From: Streptomyces naganishii JCM 4654
GTDB lineage: Bacteria; Actinomycetota; Actinomycetes; Streptomycetales; Streptomycetaceae
Direction: 5' to 3'
Assembly (NCBI RefSeq): GCF_014650575.1
Contig: NZ_BMVF01000015.1
Coordinates: 1-64,000 of the forward strand
Length of the DNA stretch: 64,000 nucleotides
In this document: one piece after another, positions 7,554 to 15,334 of the stretch
Position numbering within the stretch: position 1 is the stretch's first letter
How the letters are laid out: each line of letters starts with the position of its first letter
Translations under genes and position numbers: made by a program
The notes under the pieces: generated by a model
Database searches by the model: none
What the model saw: only the letters and a program-made list of their open reading frames with translations
What the model was told of the DNA's origin: nothing

Positions 7554-8135
7554 CTACGGAGCCGACGGCGGCAGCGCGTCGCTCCACGGAGCGAGACCGA
7601 CCCTGGAATAGGTCGGGGTCCGACCCTGAGCCGGATCGTCCTGGCGGACGGCCGGGGACCGCCGCCGCTCCGCCCTGCGGCGCAGCCGGACCCGGACCGC
7701 GGGGACGACGGCGAGGTGGGCGAGGGCCACGCCCACGGTGTTCAGCAGCAGCGTGTCCACGTCCACCACGCGGCCGGGCACGCCGGTCTGCAGCAACGCG
7801 ATGCCCAGGGAGGTCAGGGCGCCCGCGGCGACCGTACGGGCCAGGGAGGCGAGCGGGGAGACGTCCAGCCGGCCGTGCGTCATGGGCAGCAGCGCGCCCA
7901 GCGGGGCGAGCAGCGCGAGGCCCTCACCGAGCCGTTCGGCCGCCTCCGGCCAGCCGAGCGCCAGGTCGGCGCGGACGGTGGCGAGCGGGCGCAGGTTGGC
8001 CGGCATCACCCAGGGCACGTCCAGCGGCCGCAGCGTGAGCCAGGCGACGAGCGCGAGATGGGCGACGAGGAGGACACCTCCTGTCACGCGGACGCGGATC
8101 GCGGGGCTGCCGCCGATGGAGCCTTGACGCTGCAC
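7554..8135 (-). CDS. VanZ-like membrane protein
   Basis: The product has 193 residues from GTG at 8135, which follows a G-rich ribosome site (GGGGGG) four bases upstream; a longer ORF to 8225 lacks a good start. Hydrophobic segments occur at VTGGVLLVAHLALVAWLTL, ERLGEGLALLAPLGALLPM and the SLGIALLQTGVPGRVVDVDT region. LLNTVGVALAHL follows, the D-x-L-x-N-x-x-G pattern of VanZ proteins. VanZ raises teicoplanin resistance in enterococci; its actinobacterial relatives have no proven role. The C-terminus is basic and cytoplasmic. It lies 95 bp behind the lipoprotein gene and could belong to the afsQ transcript. Confidence 0.75.
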   Translation of the reverse strand: MQRQGSIGGSPAIRVRVTGGVLLVAHLALVAWLTLRPLDVPWVMPANLRPLATVRADLALGWPEAAERLGEGLALLAPLGALLPMTHGRLDVSPLASLARTVAAGALTSLGIALLQTGVPGRVVDVDTLLLNTVGVALAHLAVVPAVRVRLRRRAERRRSPAVRQDDPAQGRTPTYSRVGLAPWSDALPPSAP

Positions 8136-8229
8136 GCCCCCCAAGACGCGACGACCACCACGATCGGTTCCGAGCCCCCCACACCCCACACCGCGGGGGA
8201 GCCCGGCCTCACACACCGCGGCCACGCCC

Positions 8230-8838
8230 TCAGCCGGCCGGCACCTCCGTCGACGGGGGCTCGGTCGTGCCGGGGTGGCCGCGCAGGGCCTCCGTGCACT
8301 CGTAGTGGCGGGGCCGGGTGCCGCCGGGGCCGCCCAGGACCACCGAACCGTCGCCCTCGGCGGCCGCCGAGTCGGACAGGGTGCACACGATCTGGGCGAG
8401 GGCGTAGGAGTTGAGGCCGGACGGGGCGGTGCTCAGGCGGAGGGTGTCCTCCGGGTCGTGGGGGCGCGGCCCGGTGACGGTCAGGCCGCCCGGCACGTGC
8501 GTGGTGTACCCGGCCGCCTTCTCGCTGGCCGAGGGCGGCGCGGCGAGCTGGTCCAGCAGGCCCTGCGCCACGATCACGCGCCGCCGGGCGTCCGCCGTGC
8601 CCTCCGGCACCCGTACCGTACGGTCGACGGTCACCAGGGACTGTCCGCACAGCAGGAACGCCTGCACGGGCACCCCGTGCGCGCCCTGCGTGGACAGCTC
8701 GGGCTGGGACAGCGAGCAGGGCACCCGCGACGGCGCGCCGCCGAAGTCGGTGGGCACCTCGGTGGGGCGGATCCCGCAGCCGGCGAGCAGCAGCAGCCCG
8801 AGGGCGGGAGCGGCCCGCAGCGCACGGCGTACGTTCAT
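8230..8838 (-). CDS. Lipoprotein encoded in the afsQ operon
   Basis: This 202-residue protein has a lipoprotein signal (MNVRRALRAAPALGLLLLAGCGIRP in two parts: basic N-region, hydrophobic core, lipobox LLAGC). It should be lipidated at Cys21 and anchored outside the membrane. No catalytic motif is seen. Its ATG overlaps the TGA of afsQ2 (ATGA, 8835-8838), which implies translational coupling. A lipoprotein tied to a sensor kinase may modulate the kinase or sense an extracellular signal, but that is inference. Confidence 0.85.
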   Translation of the reverse strand: MNVRRALRAAPALGLLLLAGCGIRPTEVPTDFGGAPSRVPCSLSQPELSTQGAHGVPVQAFLLCGQSLVTVDRTVRVPEGTADARRRVIVAQGLLDQLAAPPSASEKAAGYTTHVPGGLTVTGPRPHDPEDTLRLSTAPSGLNSYALAQIVCTLSDSAAAEGDGSVVLGGPGGTRPRHYECTEALRGHPGTTEPPSTEVPAG

Positions 8839-10451
8839 CGCGCGCCCCCCTTCGTGTCCTTGCCCCGGCGTGTGCCCTTGCCTCGGCCCGTGTCCTTGTC
8901 CCGGCCCGTGCCCTCGTCCCTGCCGCCGGTCCCGTCCCCGTCCCCGTCCCCGCCGGTGCTGCCGCCGGCGCCTTCGTCCTGCTCGGTCAGCGCGGAGGCG
9001 TCCCGGGGCAGCCGGAGCGTGAACACCGCACCGCCGCCAGGGGAGTTGGCGGCCGTGATGTCGCCGCCGTGGATGTGGGCGTTGTTCAGGGCGATGGACA
9101 GGCCCAGGCCGCTGCCCTCGGAGCGCGGGCGGGAGGCGCTCGCCTTGTAGAACCGGTCGAACACGTGCGGCAGGACGTCCTCCGGGATGCCCGGCCCGTG
9201 GTCGCGGACCTCGATGACGATCTCGTCGTCGGCCTCGCGCACCGACACCCGCACCGGCGAGCCGCCGTGCTTGAGCGCGTTGCCGATCAGGTTGGCGAGG
9301 ATCACGTCCAGGCGCCGCGGGTCGAGGCGGGCGTGCAGGCCGCGCTCGGCGTCCAGCTCCACCGCGTCCAGCCAGGCGCGCGCGTCGATGCAGGCGGTGA
9401 TCTGGTCGGCGAGGTCGACGTCGTCCAGGACCAGCCGGGCCGTGCCCGCGTCGAAGCGGGTGACCTCCATCAGGTTCTCGACCAGGTCGTTCAGCCGCCG
9501 GGTCTCGCTGACCACCAGCCGCACCGCCGGTTCGATCATCGGGTCGATGCCGCCGCTCTCGGAGTCCAGCTCCTCCTCCAGCACCTCCGTCACGGCGGTG
9601 ATGGCGGTCAGCGGCGTACGCAGCTCGTGGCTCATGTCCGCCACGAAGCGGCGCGAGGCGTCGTCCCGGGCGGCCATGTCCGCGACCCGCTTCTCCAGCG
9701 CCTCGGCCGCGTTGTTGAACGTCCGTGACAGATCGGCCAGTTCGTCGGTGCCGGAGACCCTGAGCCTGGTGTCCAGCCTGCCCTCGCCCAGCCGGCGCGC
9801 GGCGACGCCGAGCCGGTGCACGGGCTTGAGCACCGTCGTGGCGGCGGCCTGCGCGAGCAGCGCGGCGCCGATCAGGGCGAGCCCGGTGGCGATCCCCAGC
9901 GACCAGGCCAGCGAGTTGAGGTCCTTGGCCTCCGGCTCCAGCGACTTGAGCATGTAGCCGGTCGGCCCGCCCCCGACCAGCCTGGTCCCGGCCACCAGGT
10001 ACGGCGTGCCGTGCTCGGTGACCCGCTGCCAGTACAGGTGGTACGGCGACTTGTTGGCCGCCGACAGCGGCTGCCGCTTGTCCACCGCGGCGCGCAGGGA
10101 CCCCGGCACGTCCTCCAGCGCGAAACCGCTCAGCCCGCCGGAGTTGCCGTACACCGTCCGGCCGGTGGGGTCCTGGCCGACCAGCAGCACGCTGAAGCGC
10201 TGGCTGCTGCCCGCCATCTGACCGGCCGTGTGCTGCAACTGGTCCTGCGACGGATGCACCGGCAGCGCGCCCGCCCGGTTCTGCATCTCCTGCTGGAAGT
10301 CCCGCAGCACCGCGTCCTGCGTACGGGTGAGCACCGCCTCGCGGTTGAGCCAGTACGCGATTCCCGAGGCCGACACGGCGGCCGTCAGGGCCACCAGCGC
10401 GAAGACGACGACCAGCCGCAGCCGCAGGCTGGTGAAACGCAGCCGGGACAT
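8835..10451 (-). CDS. afsQ2: AfsQ2 sensor histidine kinase
   Basis: The product has 538 residues from ATG at 10451; a GTG at 10505 overlapping the afsQ1 stop (GTGA) would add 18. The layout is TM1 (LRLVVVFALVALTAAVSASG), an extracytoplasmic sensor of about 140 residues, TM2 near residues 183-203, and HAMP. The H-box VADMSHELRTPLTA follows with phospho-acceptor His275, then an N-box (ILANLIGNALKHGG) and G-boxes (DHGPGIPEDV, GSGLGLSIA). After the ATPase domain comes a roughly 45-residue Gly/Asp/Arg/Lys tail encoded by low-complexity DNA. In S. coelicolor AfsQ2 phosphorylates AfsQ1 and the pair affects antibiotic production and nitrogen metabolism. Confidence 0.93.
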   Translation of the reverse strand: MSRLRFTSLRLRLVVVFALVALTAAVSASGIAYWLNREAVLTRTQDAVLRDFQQEMQNRAGALPVHPSQDQLQHTAGQMAGSSQRFSVLLVGQDPTGRTVYGNSGGLSGFALEDVPGSLRAAVDKRQPLSAANKSPYHLYWQRVTEHGTPYLVAGTRLVGGGPTGYMLKSLEPEAKDLNSLAWSLGIATGLALIGAALLAQAAATTVLKPVHRLGVAARRLGEGRLDTRLRVSGTDELADLSRTFNNAAEALEKRVADMAARDDASRRFVADMSHELRTPLTAITAVTEVLEEELDSESGGIDPMIEPAVRLVVSETRRLNDLVENLMEVTRFDAGTARLVLDDVDLADQITACIDARAWLDAVELDAERGLHARLDPRRLDVILANLIGNALKHGGSPVRVSVREADDEIVIEVRDHGPGIPEDVLPHVFDRFYKASASRPRSEGSGLGLSIALNNAHIHGGDITAANSPGGGAVFTLRLPRDASALTEQDEGAGGSTGGDGDGDGTGGRDEGTGRDKDTGRGKGTRRGKDTKGGAR

Positions 10452-10501
10452 CGCCCTTCCGCGCCCCGCGGCCCAGCCGCGGAGCCCCCCTTGCCGTTCG
10501 G

Positions 10502-11179
10502 TCACTGAGGCGCGTCCAGGCGGTAACCGACTCCGCGGACGGTACGGATCAGCGTCGGGGACGAGGGCACGTCCTCGACCTTGGCGCGCAGCCGCTGCAC
10601 ACAGGCGTCCACCAGCCGCGAGTCGCCGAGGTAGTCGTGCTCCCACACCAGCCGCAGCAACTGCTGCCGGGACAGCGCCTGCCCGGGCCGCCGGCTCAGC
10701 TCCAGCAGCAGCCGCAGCTCGGTCGGCGTGAGCTGGAGGTCCTCGCCGTTCTTCGTCACGGTCATCGCCGCACGGTCGATCACCAGGCTGCCGAAGGTCG
10801 CCGAGTCGTTCGCCTCCCGCTCGCCGCGGCGCAGCACGGCCCGGATCCGGGCGTCCAGCACCCGGCCCTGCACGGGCTTGACCACGTAGTCGTCGGCGCC
10901 GGACTCCAGCCCGACCACGACGTCGATGTCGTCGTTCCGCGCGGTCAGCAGGATGATCGGCAGCTGGTCGGTGCGCCGGATGCGCCGGCACACCTCGAAC
11001 CCGTCGATGCCGGGCAGCATCACGTCCAGCACGATCAGGTCCGGCCGCTGCTCGCGCAACAGCTTCAGACCGTCCTCACCGCTGGCAGCGGTGGCCACCC
11101 GGTGTCCCTGGCGCGTCAGTGAGAGCTCCAGGGCCGTCCGGATGGCGTCGTCGTCCTCAATCAGCAACAGGGAAGGCAC
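10502..11179 (-). CDS. afsQ1: AfsQ1 response regulator (OmpR/PhoB type)
   Basis: GTG at 11179 gives 225 residues, the length I recall for S. coelicolor AfsQ1; an ATG nine bases upstream would give a three-residue extension. The receiver domain shows the acidic pocket IEDDD, phospho-acceptor Asp52 in LIVLDVMLPG, the Thr of ILLTARND and Lys in DYVVKPVQ. The C-terminal winged helix ends DACVQRLRAKVEDVP and TVRGVGYRLD. It activates or represses targets at GTnAC-N6-GTnAC sites, such as the one at 11343-11358. It is the first gene of the afsQ1-afsQ2-lipoprotein operon, with overlapping starts and stops. Confidence 0.95.
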   Translation of the reverse strand: MPSLLLIEDDDAIRTALELSLTRQGHRVATAASGEDGLKLLREQRPDLIVLDVMLPGIDGFEVCRRIRRTDQLPIILLTARNDDIDVVVGLESGADDYVVKPVQGRVLDARIRAVLRRGEREANDSATFGSLVIDRAAMTVTKNGEDLQLTPTELRLLLELSRRPGQALSRQQLLRLVWEHDYLGDSRLVDACVQRLRAKVEDVPSSPTLIRTVRGVGYRLDAPQ

Positions 11180-11483
11180 GGGCCTCATTCTGGCCCATGC
11201 CGGGCCGGGGTTTCGACACCTGGAGCGCTCCCACCCCGACTCGCGGGAACGATCCGCGGCGCGTGTGCGTCCTGGGGTTCGTTCGCGTAGCCGTGCCGCT
11301 CTGTGCTGTGACCACGCCGTGCACCGGCCGCGCGGGACCCCTGTGACAGGTCTGTGACAGTCGGCGGACACGGCGATGAAGTGGCGGCGGCAAGCTTTTC
11401 GGCACGGCGGGAAAGCAGGCCACCAGGCAGGCCGGACCGCCCGAACCGCAAGAACACCGGAAGTCCACGACGGGGGGCGCGAG
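11180..11483. promoter_or_regulatory. Divergent promoter region between afsQ1 and sigQ
   Basis: These 304 bp separate the two divergent genes and hold both promoters and the AfsQ1 box. No further ORF looks real here. I do not assign -10/-35 boxes. Confidence 0.7.
11343..11358 (+). promoter_or_regulatory. AfsQ1-type binding site GTGAC-AGGTCT-GTGAC
   Basis: This is an exact match to the published AfsQ1 consensus GTnAC-N6-GTnAC. It sits inside a longer direct repeat (CTGTGACAG twice, 11 bp apart), 164 bp from afsQ1 and 126 bp from sigQ. sigQ is a known AfsQ1 target in S. coelicolor. Confidence 0.85.
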
Positions 11484-12266
11484 ATGAACACGCTGCACGG
11501 CAACAGCACCAGCGCAGTGATCACGCGTCTGCACGACGTGAACGGGGGCCGGGGGCACGAGAAGACCGGCGCCGATGGGGGTGCCTCCCGCTCGAGCGCG
11601 TTCGAGCGTGGGGGAGCGCGGGGGTGCGCTCGGGGCGCCGGGCGTCAGCACACCGGCTTCATGACGGTGGTTGACGCGAACACGGGGGAACCGCACGGGG
11701 GAAGCGCGTACAGGGAGGACTCGGGGGAGTGCCGGCGCTCGCTGTCGGAGGCGGAGTTCACCGCCTACGTCCAGGAGCGCCGCGCCTCCCTGTACGCGAC
11801 CGCGTACCACCTCACCGGCGACCGCTTCGAGGCCGAGGACCTGCTCCAGAGCGCGCTGTTCTCGACGTACCGGGCGTGGGACCGGATCAGCGACAAGGCC
11901 GCGGTCGGCGGATACCTGCGCCGCACCATGACGAACCTGCACATCAGCGCCTGGCGGCGCCGCAAGCTCAACGAGTACCCGACCGAGGAACTGCCGGAGA
12001 CGCCCGGCGACACGGACGCCATGCGCGGCACCGAGCTGCGCGCGGTGCTGTGGCAGGCGCTGGCCCGGCTGCCCGAACTCCAGCGCACCATGCTGGTCCT
12101 GCGCTACTACGAGGGCCGCACGGACCCGGAGATCGCGGAGATCCTCGGCATCAGCGTCGGCACGGTGAAGTCCAGCATCTGGCGGTCCCTGCGCCGGCTG
12201 CGCGAGGACGAGGTCCTCAGCTTCGGCCGTGACCAGGAGGAGTCCTTCGGCGAGCTCGTCGCCTGA
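11484..12266 (+). CDS. sigQ: SigQ, ECF sigma factor (SigE-family type)
   Basis: The ATG at 11484 follows GGGGGGCGCGAG and gives 260 residues. A poorly conserved N-terminal extension of about 85 residues precedes sigma region 2 (LYATAYHLTGDRFEAEDLLQ, then YLRRTMTNLHISAWRRRK). Region 4 is LARLPELQRTMLVLRYYEG with the helix-turn-helix EIAEILGISVGTVKSSIWRS. In S. coelicolor sigQ lies divergent from afsQ1, is activated by it, and antagonises its effect on antibiotics. The N-terminal extension contains an in-frame palindromic insert (11576-11616). ATG at 11661 is an alternative start that would skip that insert. Confidence 0.92.
   Translation: MNTLHGNSTSAVITRLHDVNGGRGHEKTGADGGASRSSAFERGGARGCARGAGRQHTGFMTVVDANTGEPHGGSAYREDSGECRRSLSEAEFTAYVQERRASLYATAYHLTGDRFEAEDLLQSALFSTYRAWDRISDKAAVGGYLRRTMTNLHISAWRRRKLNEYPTEELPETPGDTDAMRGTELRAVLWQALARLPELQRTMLVLRYYEGRTDPEIAEILGISVGTVKSSIWRSLRRLREDEVLSFGRDQEESFGELVA
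11576..11616. repeat. Dispersed palindromic element inside sigQ
   Basis: The element begins TGGGGGTGCCTCCC and ends TGGGGGAG. Between these, CTCCCGCTCGA pairs with TCGAGC plus GGGGGAG around a GCGCGT loop. It matches the layout of the element in hutH (39279-39313) and of a short repeat I recall as common in Streptomyces genomes. It is translated as part of the variable N-terminus of SigQ (about residues 31-44). Confidence 0.65.
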
Positions 12267-12364
12267 GCGGGCGGCCCGGAGGCGGGGGGAACGGGGAACA
12301 CGGGGGAACAACCGGGGGGCGGGGGAGCACCACCCACGGGGGAGTGTGGGGGAGCACCACAGGG

Positions 12365-12403
12365 AGCGGGACCGGAGGGCCGGGGGGTCCGTCCGGTCCC
12401 GCT
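12365..12403. terminator. Bidirectional terminator between sigQ and the kinase gene
   Basis: A 12-bp stem, AGCGGGACCGGA paired with TCCGGTCCCGCT, with a G-rich 15-nt loop. It lies in the G-rich 187-bp convergent gap, which also holds two copies of GGGGGAGCACCAC (12321 and 12348). Confidence 0.7.
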
Positions 12404-12453
12404 TCCGCGTGTGCGCCGGTCCCGGATCCGTACGGCCGGGGCCTGCGCCTCGC

Positions 12454-13098
12454 CTACGCCTCCTGCGCCGCCGCCGGGGCCTGCCGCCGGCGTCCCGCCG
12501 CCGCGGCGGCCAGCCGGCCCAGGGCCTCGTCGCGGTCGCAGGGGTGGGCGCCCTGCGCCACCTGGCGGGCCACGATCGACCGCTCCGTCCGCATCAGCCG
12601 CCAGCCGCGCCGCAGCAGGAACGGCACCGACTTGCGGCCTTCGCGCAGGTCCCGCACGAAGCGGCGGCGGAAGGTGGTGACCGGCCCGCGCGACAGGCAC
12701 AGCGCGTCGGCCAGCACGCCCAGTTCCCGGCAGCGGGTGACGATCTCGGCGGCGAAGACGCCCTCCGCCACGAACAGCGGGGTGCGCCCGATGTGCAGCG
12801 TGTCCTCACCGGTGCGGGCGCTCAGCGAGATGTCGTACACCGGCACGTTCGCCGTGCCGGTCGCGCACAGGCCGGTGATCGCCGCGACCGCCGCGTCCGC
12901 GTCCCACGAGTCCGGGTGGTCCCAGTCGATGTCCGAACTCCCCGCCACCTGCGGCAGCGTGGGGTCGTCACCCTCCTTGTAGAAGTCGTCCAGGCGCAGC
13001 ACGGGCAGCCCGGAACGGGCGGCGACGAGTGACTTTCCGGAGCCGGAGGGGCCGCAGAGCAGCACCACACGGGCGGGTGACGGGGGATGAAGGCTCAC
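12454..13098 (-). CDS. Uridine kinase-like P-loop NTPase
   Basis: GTG at 13098 gives 214 residues. The Walker A loop is VVLLCGPSGSGKSLVAAR near residue 15, followed by LPVLRLDDFYKEGDDPTLPQ and the SSDIDWDHPDSWDADA segment. These are hallmarks of the uridine kinase/phosphoribulokinase group, where the DDFY aspartates bind substrate. The later arginine-rich part (TFRRRFVRDLREGRKS) resembles the lid. It probably phosphorylates a nucleoside or related small molecule in the cytoplasm, but the substrate is not proven by sequence. The C-terminus is Ala/Arg-rich. Convergent with sigQ. Confidence 0.8.
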   Translation of the reverse strand: MSLHPPSPARVVLLCGPSGSGKSLVAARSGLPVLRLDDFYKEGDDPTLPQVAGSSDIDWDHPDSWDADAAVAAITGLCATGTANVPVYDISLSARTGEDTLHIGRTPLFVAEGVFAAEIVTRCRELGVLADALCLSRGPVTTFRRRFVRDLREGRKSVPFLLRRGWRLMRTERSIVARQVAQGAHPCDRDEALGRLAAAAAGRRRQAPAAAQEA

Positions 13099-13225
13099 GG
13101 AACACCAGTTTGACGCATGCCGGCCCGGCTGCCGACCCCGCGGGTCGGCTTTGGAGCGTGGGTTACGTCTCAACTACCCTGTGCACCGACTCGGTTACCC
13201 AGCGCACCAGAAGGCGGCACCATCC

Positions 13226-13624
13226 ATGGCTCGACACGCGTCCCTCCCCCAGCCCACCGCCCGGCGCGTCCTGGTGGCCCTCGCGACCGCCTCGGCCGCC
13301 CTGGGCGCGGGCGCTTCGACGGCCGCGGCGGACTCGGTCCCCGTCGTGGGCGGGGCTCACGAGGCCGGCTCCCTCGGCAAGGTCGACCCGCGCGCCGGCC
13401 TCCAGGGGCTGACCGGCACGGTCGGCCACGTCACCGGCACGGTCGCGGGCCTCAAGCCCAACCCGCTCGCGGGCACCGGCGTCGACCCGCTCGACAACGG
13501 AGTGGCCACCCGGATCGCCGACTTCCAGCCCCTGGCCTCCCGGGGCCTGACCGCCCCTGTCGCCGAGGCGCCCTCGGTCGGAAGCATCCCGGTGCTGGGG
13601 CAGGTGCTGGGCTCGGCCCACTGA
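13226..13624 (+). CDS. Small secreted protein
   Basis: This 132-residue protein has a Sec/Tat-like signal (TARRVLVALATASAALGAGA, then STAAADS, cleavage near AAA-DS). The twin Arg is followed by V-L-V, so Tat export is uncertain. The mature part is polar and short, with GLKPNPLAGTGVDPLDNGV near the middle. It resembles a family of small exported Streptomyces proteins of unknown role. The ATG at 13226 was chosen because it places the signal peptide at the N-terminus. The DUF397 gene converges just 7 bp downstream. Confidence 0.72.
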   Translation: MARHASLPQPTARRVLVALATASAALGAGASTAAADSVPVVGGAHEAGSLGKVDPRAGLQGLTGTVGHVTGTVAGLKPNPLAGTGVDPLDNGVATRIADFQPLASRGLTAPVAEAPSVGSIPVLGQVLGSAH

Positions 13625-13631
13625 CCGGCGG

Positions 13632-13841
13632 TTACAGGGAACCGTCCCTGACACCCTGGACGAACGGCCGCCAGGCCGCGCTGCTCAGCATCAGCACCGG
13701 CCCGGCCACGTCCTTGCTGTCACGGACGGGGACCGCACCGGGGAGGTCGTCGCGGACCTCGACGCATTCGGCCCCTTGCTGGCCTCCGCTGTAAGAGGAC
13801 TTGCGCCAGCGGGCGGTACTCAGGTCCGAGGTGACTCGCAT
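13632..13841 (-). CDS. DUF397 domain-containing protein
   Basis: The 69-residue protein has the DUF397 core TARWRKSSYSGGQQGAECVE, then VRDSKDVAGPVLMLSSAAWR and FVQGVRDG. DUF397 proteins in Streptomyces usually lie directly downstream of an XRE/DUF5753 regulator, as here, where the genes overlap by 22 bases. Members of such pairs (for example around whiJ) affect development, possibly as anti-regulators. Cytoplasmic, no catalytic motif. Confidence 0.9.
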   Translation of the reverse strand: MRVTSDLSTARWRKSSYSGGQQGAECVEVRDDLPGAVPVRDSKDVAGPVLMLSSAAWRPFVQGVRDGSL

Positions 13842-14668
13842 GGCTCGAAGGTCTCCATCACTGCTTCGATCAACGCTGCGGATTCCTGCGGCGAGAGGGC
13901 GCAGGCCTTCATACGATCGTACTCTCGCACGCAGCGCTGGACGGTTTCCCGGTCGTCGTAGATCTCTCCGTTCCAGGGACCTTCGTGGTACACGGTGGTG
14001 GAGTTGTCGGGGAGCGTGAGCAGGATGAGCGTGCCGTTCATCAAGGCGCACGCGCCCGCCGTGAAGGGAACCACCTGGACCGTGGTGTGGCCCGTGTACA
14101 CCAGGGGCAGCAGCGACGCGAGTTGCCCGCGCATCACCGTCGGGTCGCCTACGGTCTGCCGCAGGGCCGCTTCACCAAGGATCCACCAGAAGTCCGGTGG
14201 GCAGTCGCGACGCAGGATCTCCTGGCGGCCCAGCCGAGTCGCCACGAGCCTGTTGATCTCGTGAGGGGTCCGCCCCGGCTCGGCCTTGAGGAACAACTCC
14301 CGCATGTACGCCCGCGTCTGCAGCAGTCCTGGAATGATGCTCGCGCCGAACGCCTGAATCCGCGCCGCCCTCGCCTCCAGCTCCAGGCAATGATCGAACC
14401 GCCTCGGCGTGTACTCCCGCTTGACGGCCCCCCACAACCCCTGGAACAACTCCCCCGTCCCGAAAGCCGCGTCCAGCTTCTCCGAGATCGGGGGCAGGGG
14501 GAGCCGTTCCCCTGCCTCCACCCCGTGCAGATGCGTCTTGCTGTAGTTGACGATGTCCGACAGCCGGTCCAACGACAGCCCGGCGAGCTGGCGTTGGCGG
14601 CGCAGTTCGACGCCGTACAGGTCGCGGGCGGAGCGGGAGGGTTCGAGGTCCCGGGCGGGCTGGGTCAT
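13820..14668 (-). CDS. XRE family regulator with DUF5753 domain
   Basis: The product has 282 residues. The helix-turn-helix is at residues 15-70 (YGVELRRQRQLAGLSLDRLS, then YSKTHLHGVEAGERLP). The C-terminal DUF5753 domain is recognised by ASIIPGLLQTRAYMRELFLK, the GEAALRQTVGDPTVMRGQL stretch and the end segment. This class includes the WhiJ-type regulators paired with DUF397 proteins. The ATG at 14668 follows GGGAGCC. It is divergent from the small gene at 14865, which is often found beside such pairs. The signal it responds to is unknown. Confidence 0.9.
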   Translation of the reverse strand: MTQPARDLEPSRSARDLYGVELRRQRQLAGLSLDRLSDIVNYSKTHLHGVEAGERLPLPPISEKLDAAFGTGELFQGLWGAVKREYTPRRFDHCLELEARAARIQAFGASIIPGLLQTRAYMRELFLKAEPGRTPHEINRLVATRLGRQEILRRDCPPDFWWILGEAALRQTVGDPTVMRGQLASLLPLVYTGHTTVQVVPFTAGACALMNGTLILLTLPDNSTTVYHEGPWNGEIYDDRETVQRCVREYDRMKACALSPQESAALIEAVMETFEPCESPRT

Positions 14669-14864
14669 GGTGATCGGCTCCCTTGCCGTGTGCTGTGCCG
14701 GTCGCGGTTCCCCCGCCCCTGAGGGAACGAGCGCCAAACGTCAGTCGCGGATGGTGACAGTGTGACCCCGAAAAGTGAGGGGTGGCAGGTGACGGCTGTT
14801 CCGTAACCCGGTTGGGAACGCCGTCACCCTGGTCCGGGCCGTCGCGCGCCGAGACGCTGAGGAC

Positions 14865-15188
14865 GTGAGCAGCGAGAAGCGGCAGGAGGCACCCCTGGCC
14901 TCCCGCGAGAACAGGACCACCGGCCCGACGCCCCGCCCCGGCGGCGCCGAGCCGGAGACGACCCGGCTTCCGGTCGGCCGGCCCGCGTACGACACGCGGC
15001 GGGAGAGGCGCGGGGTCGTCATGGACCACCAGGACGGATTCGTATGGCTGCGCCCCGAGGGCGGCGGCACCGAGTGGACGGCACGGCCCGGTGACGTGCG
15101 GCCGCTGAACGTCCGCGAGGCGGCGGAAGCACTGATGTGGGCCAGGGTGGCCCGGGCCAACGCCCGCAGCAGAGGGGAGGTCCTCTGA
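14865..15188 (+). CDS. Small hypothetical protein divergent from the XRE/DUF397 pair
   Basis: GTG at 14865 follows GAGGAC and gives 107 residues. The N-terminal 40 residues are charged and disordered. The C-terminal part (YDTRRERRGVVMDHQDGFVW, LRPEGGGTEWTARPGDVRPL) is a compact motif seen in small proteins near Streptomyces XRE/DUF397 loci. No known domain name or catalytic residues. It may be the third member of the regulatory set. Confidence 0.65.
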   Translation: MSSEKRQEAPLASRENRTTGPTPRPGGAEPETTRLPVGRPAYDTRRERRGVVMDHQDGFVWLRPEGGGTEWTARPGDVRPLNVREAAEALMWARVARANARSRGEVL

Positions 15189-15212
15189 CGTCTCGGACGT
15201 TGCGCCATCGAA

Positions 15213-15237
15213 TGACCTGACCTGACCTGACCTGACC
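15213..15237. repeat. Five tandem TGACC repeats
   Basis: Exactly five copies of TGACC (25 bp) lie in the 3' non-coding region after the 14865 gene. It is probably a slippage-prone microsatellite. Confidence 0.85.
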
Positions 15238-15271
15238 GACCGGCGGGCCGGGCCGCGGAACTCGTACGGAA

Positions 15272-15311
15272 AGAGCCGCGCCTCCCCCGGACGGAGGGGA
15301 AGCGCGGCTCT
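15272..15311. terminator. Bidirectional terminator after the deoC operon
   Basis: AGAGCCGCGC pairs with GCGCGGCTCT, and the stem extends into CTCCCC/GGGGAA with one mismatch. It lies between the convergent 14865 gene and the short aldehyde dehydrogenase gene. Confidence 0.8.
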
Positions 15312-15334
15312 CGGCTGCGGGGGGTGGCTGTGGG

